Below, piece after piece: positions 28,641 to 29,793 of a stretch of 29,793 nucleotides of DNA. The number at the start of each line of letters is the position of its first letter. Position 1 is the first letter of the stretch. The translations under genes were made by a program, and so were the position numbers. Source of the DNA: a virus; IMG/VR virus record IMGVR_UViG_3300032173_000024, positions 1 through 29,793 of that record; one strand, given 5' to 3'. Under the pieces are notes generated by a model. That model did no database searches. It was not told the origin of the DNA and saw only the letters and a program-made list of their open reading frames with translations.

Positions 28641-28822
28641 TCAAAGGCCCCTTTCGCGTATCGCTCCCACGTTCGGACGCTCACGCGCAACAGTCCGCGC
28701 GATCCTGGAGGTCGGCCGGCCGCGCTCCGGAGGTGCTCATAGGCGGTCGATCGCGAGCAGTGCAGCGCGACCACGACGTCGGCCGCGGTCACGTAGCGGT
28801 CGAGTTCGAGCGCGTCAGCCAC
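28436..28822 (-). CDS. Excisionase/AlpA-like wHTH protein
   Basis: The product is 128 residues if read to its stop. GTG 28822 is chosen since it overlaps the end of the upstream gene (the stop lies at 28815-28817). Residues 7-52 (ELDRYVTAADVVVALHCSRS, TAYEHLRSAAG, LLRVSVRTWERYAKG) are the MerR/AlpA-like winged helix typical of excisionases that bend attachment-site DNA. The last ~67 residues overlap the integrase start by 205 bases in another frame and look like a shadow of it. The working protein may end earlier, or a frame change may exist near 28640. Its place just upstream of int fits a xis gene. Confidence 0.65.
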   Translation of the reverse strand: MADALELDRYVTAADVVVALHCSRSTAYEHLRSAAGRPPGSRGLLRVSVRTWERYAKGAFEWQASTRQAAANTGGRRSTTLLGCDDRRQPSASTSARPRLLQGGLNERPRVPVTQPRTRPRSVTPSGC

Positions 28823-29009
28823 GGCCCGCCTCCGCAATGTCCGGGCAGTCGCCACCGGTCTCGCAGTTGGCACAACCTGGCGGGCACGCGAGCGGTTCTG
28901 CGATCGTCCGGTGACAGCGCTTGCACAGGGGGATGGCCTTGCCGCTGCTGCCCTTGACGGACTTGAGCGGCCCGAGGTCGCCACATAGTTCGCACCGGCC
29001 GGTCTTCAT
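28815..29009 (-). CDS. Small zinc-binding protein (CxxC pairs)
   Basis: The product is 64 residues; the start ATG overlaps the stop of the upstream gene (ATGA). CELCG (6-10) and CKRCH (29-33) form a probable four-cysteine zinc site, and a second set (ACPPGCANC, GGDC) may bind another ion. The spacing resembles a short HNH/zinc-ribbon fold, but no catalytic histidine pattern of a nuclease is clear. The call is limited to metal binding. It is part of a leftward operon of small genes leading to xis and int. Confidence 0.65.
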   Translation of the reverse strand: MKTGRCELCGDLGPLKSVKGSSGKAIPLCKRCHRTIAEPLACPPGCANCETGGDCPDIAEAGRG

Positions 29010-29269
29010 CGGTGCCTCTTGCGCCAGTCGCCGGCCTCGGGGCACGTCGCGAAGTGCGAGCGGTAGCGCTTCGCGCCAGGCTCGCAGAACAAGACCGGCT
29101 CGGAGTTGAGCGGCTGCTTGCCGGCCGGCACAGCGTGCAACTTGCCGCCCATCGTCACGAGTTCGAGATTGCCGTTCTCGGCCGGCTCGGCGTCGAGTGG
29201 GGTGGTCTTGCCGTTTTTCGTGGTCGCCCACAGCACCGCCGCGCCACAGATCTTGCACGTGTCAGCCAT
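29006..29269 (-). CDS. Small phage zinc-ribbon protein
   Basis: The product is 87 residues. ATG 29269 is chosen since it overlaps the upstream stop (TGATG). The sequence TCKICGAAVLWATTKNGKTTPL followed by DAEPAENGN near the start, and YRSHFATCPEAGDWRK at the end, match a common family of small phage proteins with a CxxC pair completed by His and Cys near the C-terminus. Their function is not known; they are usually found in early or accessory blocks, as here. Confidence 0.75.
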   Translation of the reverse strand: MADTCKICGAAVLWATTKNGKTTPLDAEPAENGNLELVTMGGKLHAVPAGKQPLNSEPVLFCEPGAKRYRSHFATCPEAGDWRKRHR

Positions 29270-29424
29270 CAGCTCACCCGCATCGTGAACGACTGCCACA
29301 GCGGAACCATCCACAGGAGTTGCGGCACGCGAATGGACACGGTGCGCGGCAACTGCTCACGCCGCGACAACCACGCGCGCAAGAATGCCTCGAGGTGGAC
29401 CGGGCGCCAGGGGTAGTCGGTCAT
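29269..29424 (-). CDS. Short unknown protein
   Basis: The product is 51 residues. The ATG overlaps the upstream stop (ATGA), and the TGA shares a base with the next ATG (TGATG), which supports it as a translated gene. It is rich in Arg and Trp (DYPWRPVHLEAFLRAWLSRREQ) with a hydrophobic end (LLWMVPLWQSFTM). No family is recognised. It is too short for a confident structural statement. Confidence 0.55.
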   Translation of the reverse strand: MTDYPWRPVHLEAFLRAWLSRREQLPRTVSIRVPQLLWMVPLWQSFTMRVS

Positions 29425-29630
29425 GGCTCCACCCCATCGGTATCCCGAGCCAGGATCTCGATGTCGCCCTCGATGTGTCCGCTCGCCCACTCCTCCCAAT
29501 GATTTTCCCGCACCCACTCGGTGAGATCTTCCTCGTCGAGCCCGTCCGGGGCATCGTCGATCTCGATCGTCTCCCGATGTTCGGCGCCGCTGAATCCGAT
29601 CGATAGAGATAGCTCGGCGGTGATTTTCAT
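29421..29630 (-). CDS. Small acidic protein
   Basis: The product is 69 residues with about 21 Asp/Glu and few basic residues. An N-terminal strand pattern (KITAELSLSIGFSG) is followed by an acidic loop (DDAPDGLDEED) and a helix (LTEWVRENHWEEWASG), ending DIEILARDTDG. Both ends overlap neighbouring genes by ATGA. Such acidity can indicate a DNA mimic or an inhibitor, but many ordinary small phage proteins are also acidic. No family is recognised. Confidence 0.6.
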   Translation of the reverse strand: MKITAELSLSIGFSGAEHRETIEIDDAPDGLDEEDLTEWVRENHWEEWASGHIEGDIEILARDTDGVEP

Positions 29631-29773
29631 GGCTTCACCCCCAGCGTCACTCCGGCCAGGGTGTCGGGCGCGGGCTCGGAGCGGAGGGCGGCGCAGGCTC
29701 TATCAAGGGCGCGTCGTAGGTGGTGCTGGACGCAAAACGACAGCGTGTCGCATGGGGGCGGATGACGATGCAT
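29627..29773 (-). CDS. Short unknown gene at the right edge, possibly partial
   Basis: The frame ends in an ATGA overlap with the next gene and reads HRHPPPCDTLSFCVQHHLRRA and LDRACAALRSEPAPDTL. ATG 29773 (or the GTG just before it) gives 48 residues, but no ribosome site is visible and the frame stays open to the window edge, so the true start may lie outside. Histidine and cysteine content could suit a metal site. The function is unknown. Confidence 0.5.
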   Translation of the reverse strand: MHRHPPPCDTLSFCVQHHLRRALDRACAALRSEPAPDTLAGVTLGVKP

Positions 29774-29793
29774 CACAGGCGATGCGTGCCCAG

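Overview
The window is most of a temperate tailed-phage genome (siphovirus type, HK97-like head) from a high-GC host. It is packed with short ATGA/GTGA gene overlaps, GTG starts and strongly GC-ending codons. The host is not stated by the sequence. The nesting of the attachment site inside the integrase gene recalls Myxococcus phage Mx8, so a Myxococcota host is a reasonable but weak guess.

Layout on the + strand: the tail end of an MT-A70-type adenine methyltransferase gene (1-110); three small genes (two ribbon-helix-helix-like proteins around a membrane protein, 107-748); packaging and head genes (small and large terminase, a portal fused to a MuF domain, an unknown protein, prohead protease, major capsid; 745-8198); a probable decoration protein, connector, neck and tail-terminator genes (8283-11016); tail genes (tail tube, two-frame tail chaperone, 770-residue tape measure, Dit-like protein with lectin-like insertion, tail hub with a C1q-like end; 11607-18370); an unusual block of three genes whose products look exported and have even cysteine counts (18509-20991); a lysis block with three small membrane proteins and an amidase (21001-22640); and a fibre/adhesin block (22668-27157) with long repeats and a glycine-repeat protein.

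On the - strand, reading leftwards from the right edge, are five small genes (two zinc-binding proteins among them), an excisionase-like wHTH gene and the tyrosine integrase. The integrase 3' end contains the 3' part of a tRNA-Leu(UAA) gene lacking its 5' half (27462-27519), flanked by two identical 18-bp repeats. Structural genes and integrase lie on opposite sides of this core, so the DNA is in the attP (excised or virion) form rather than the integrated form.

The best candidates for something undescribed are: (1) an AT-rich asymmetric motif, CCGGTACAAATT, in four copies and one orientation, three of them immediately after a stop codon and 138-141 bases before the next start codon (stoperator-like or promoter-linked); (2) the exported cysteine-paired cassette, including a signal-peptide protein that shares its CBM-plus-lectin layout with the phage's own tail-tip protein; (3) the attP-in-int arrangement with matched arm repeats; and (4) a -1 frameshift signal in the tail chaperone gene. 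All functions are read from motifs and gene order only; no database search was possible.
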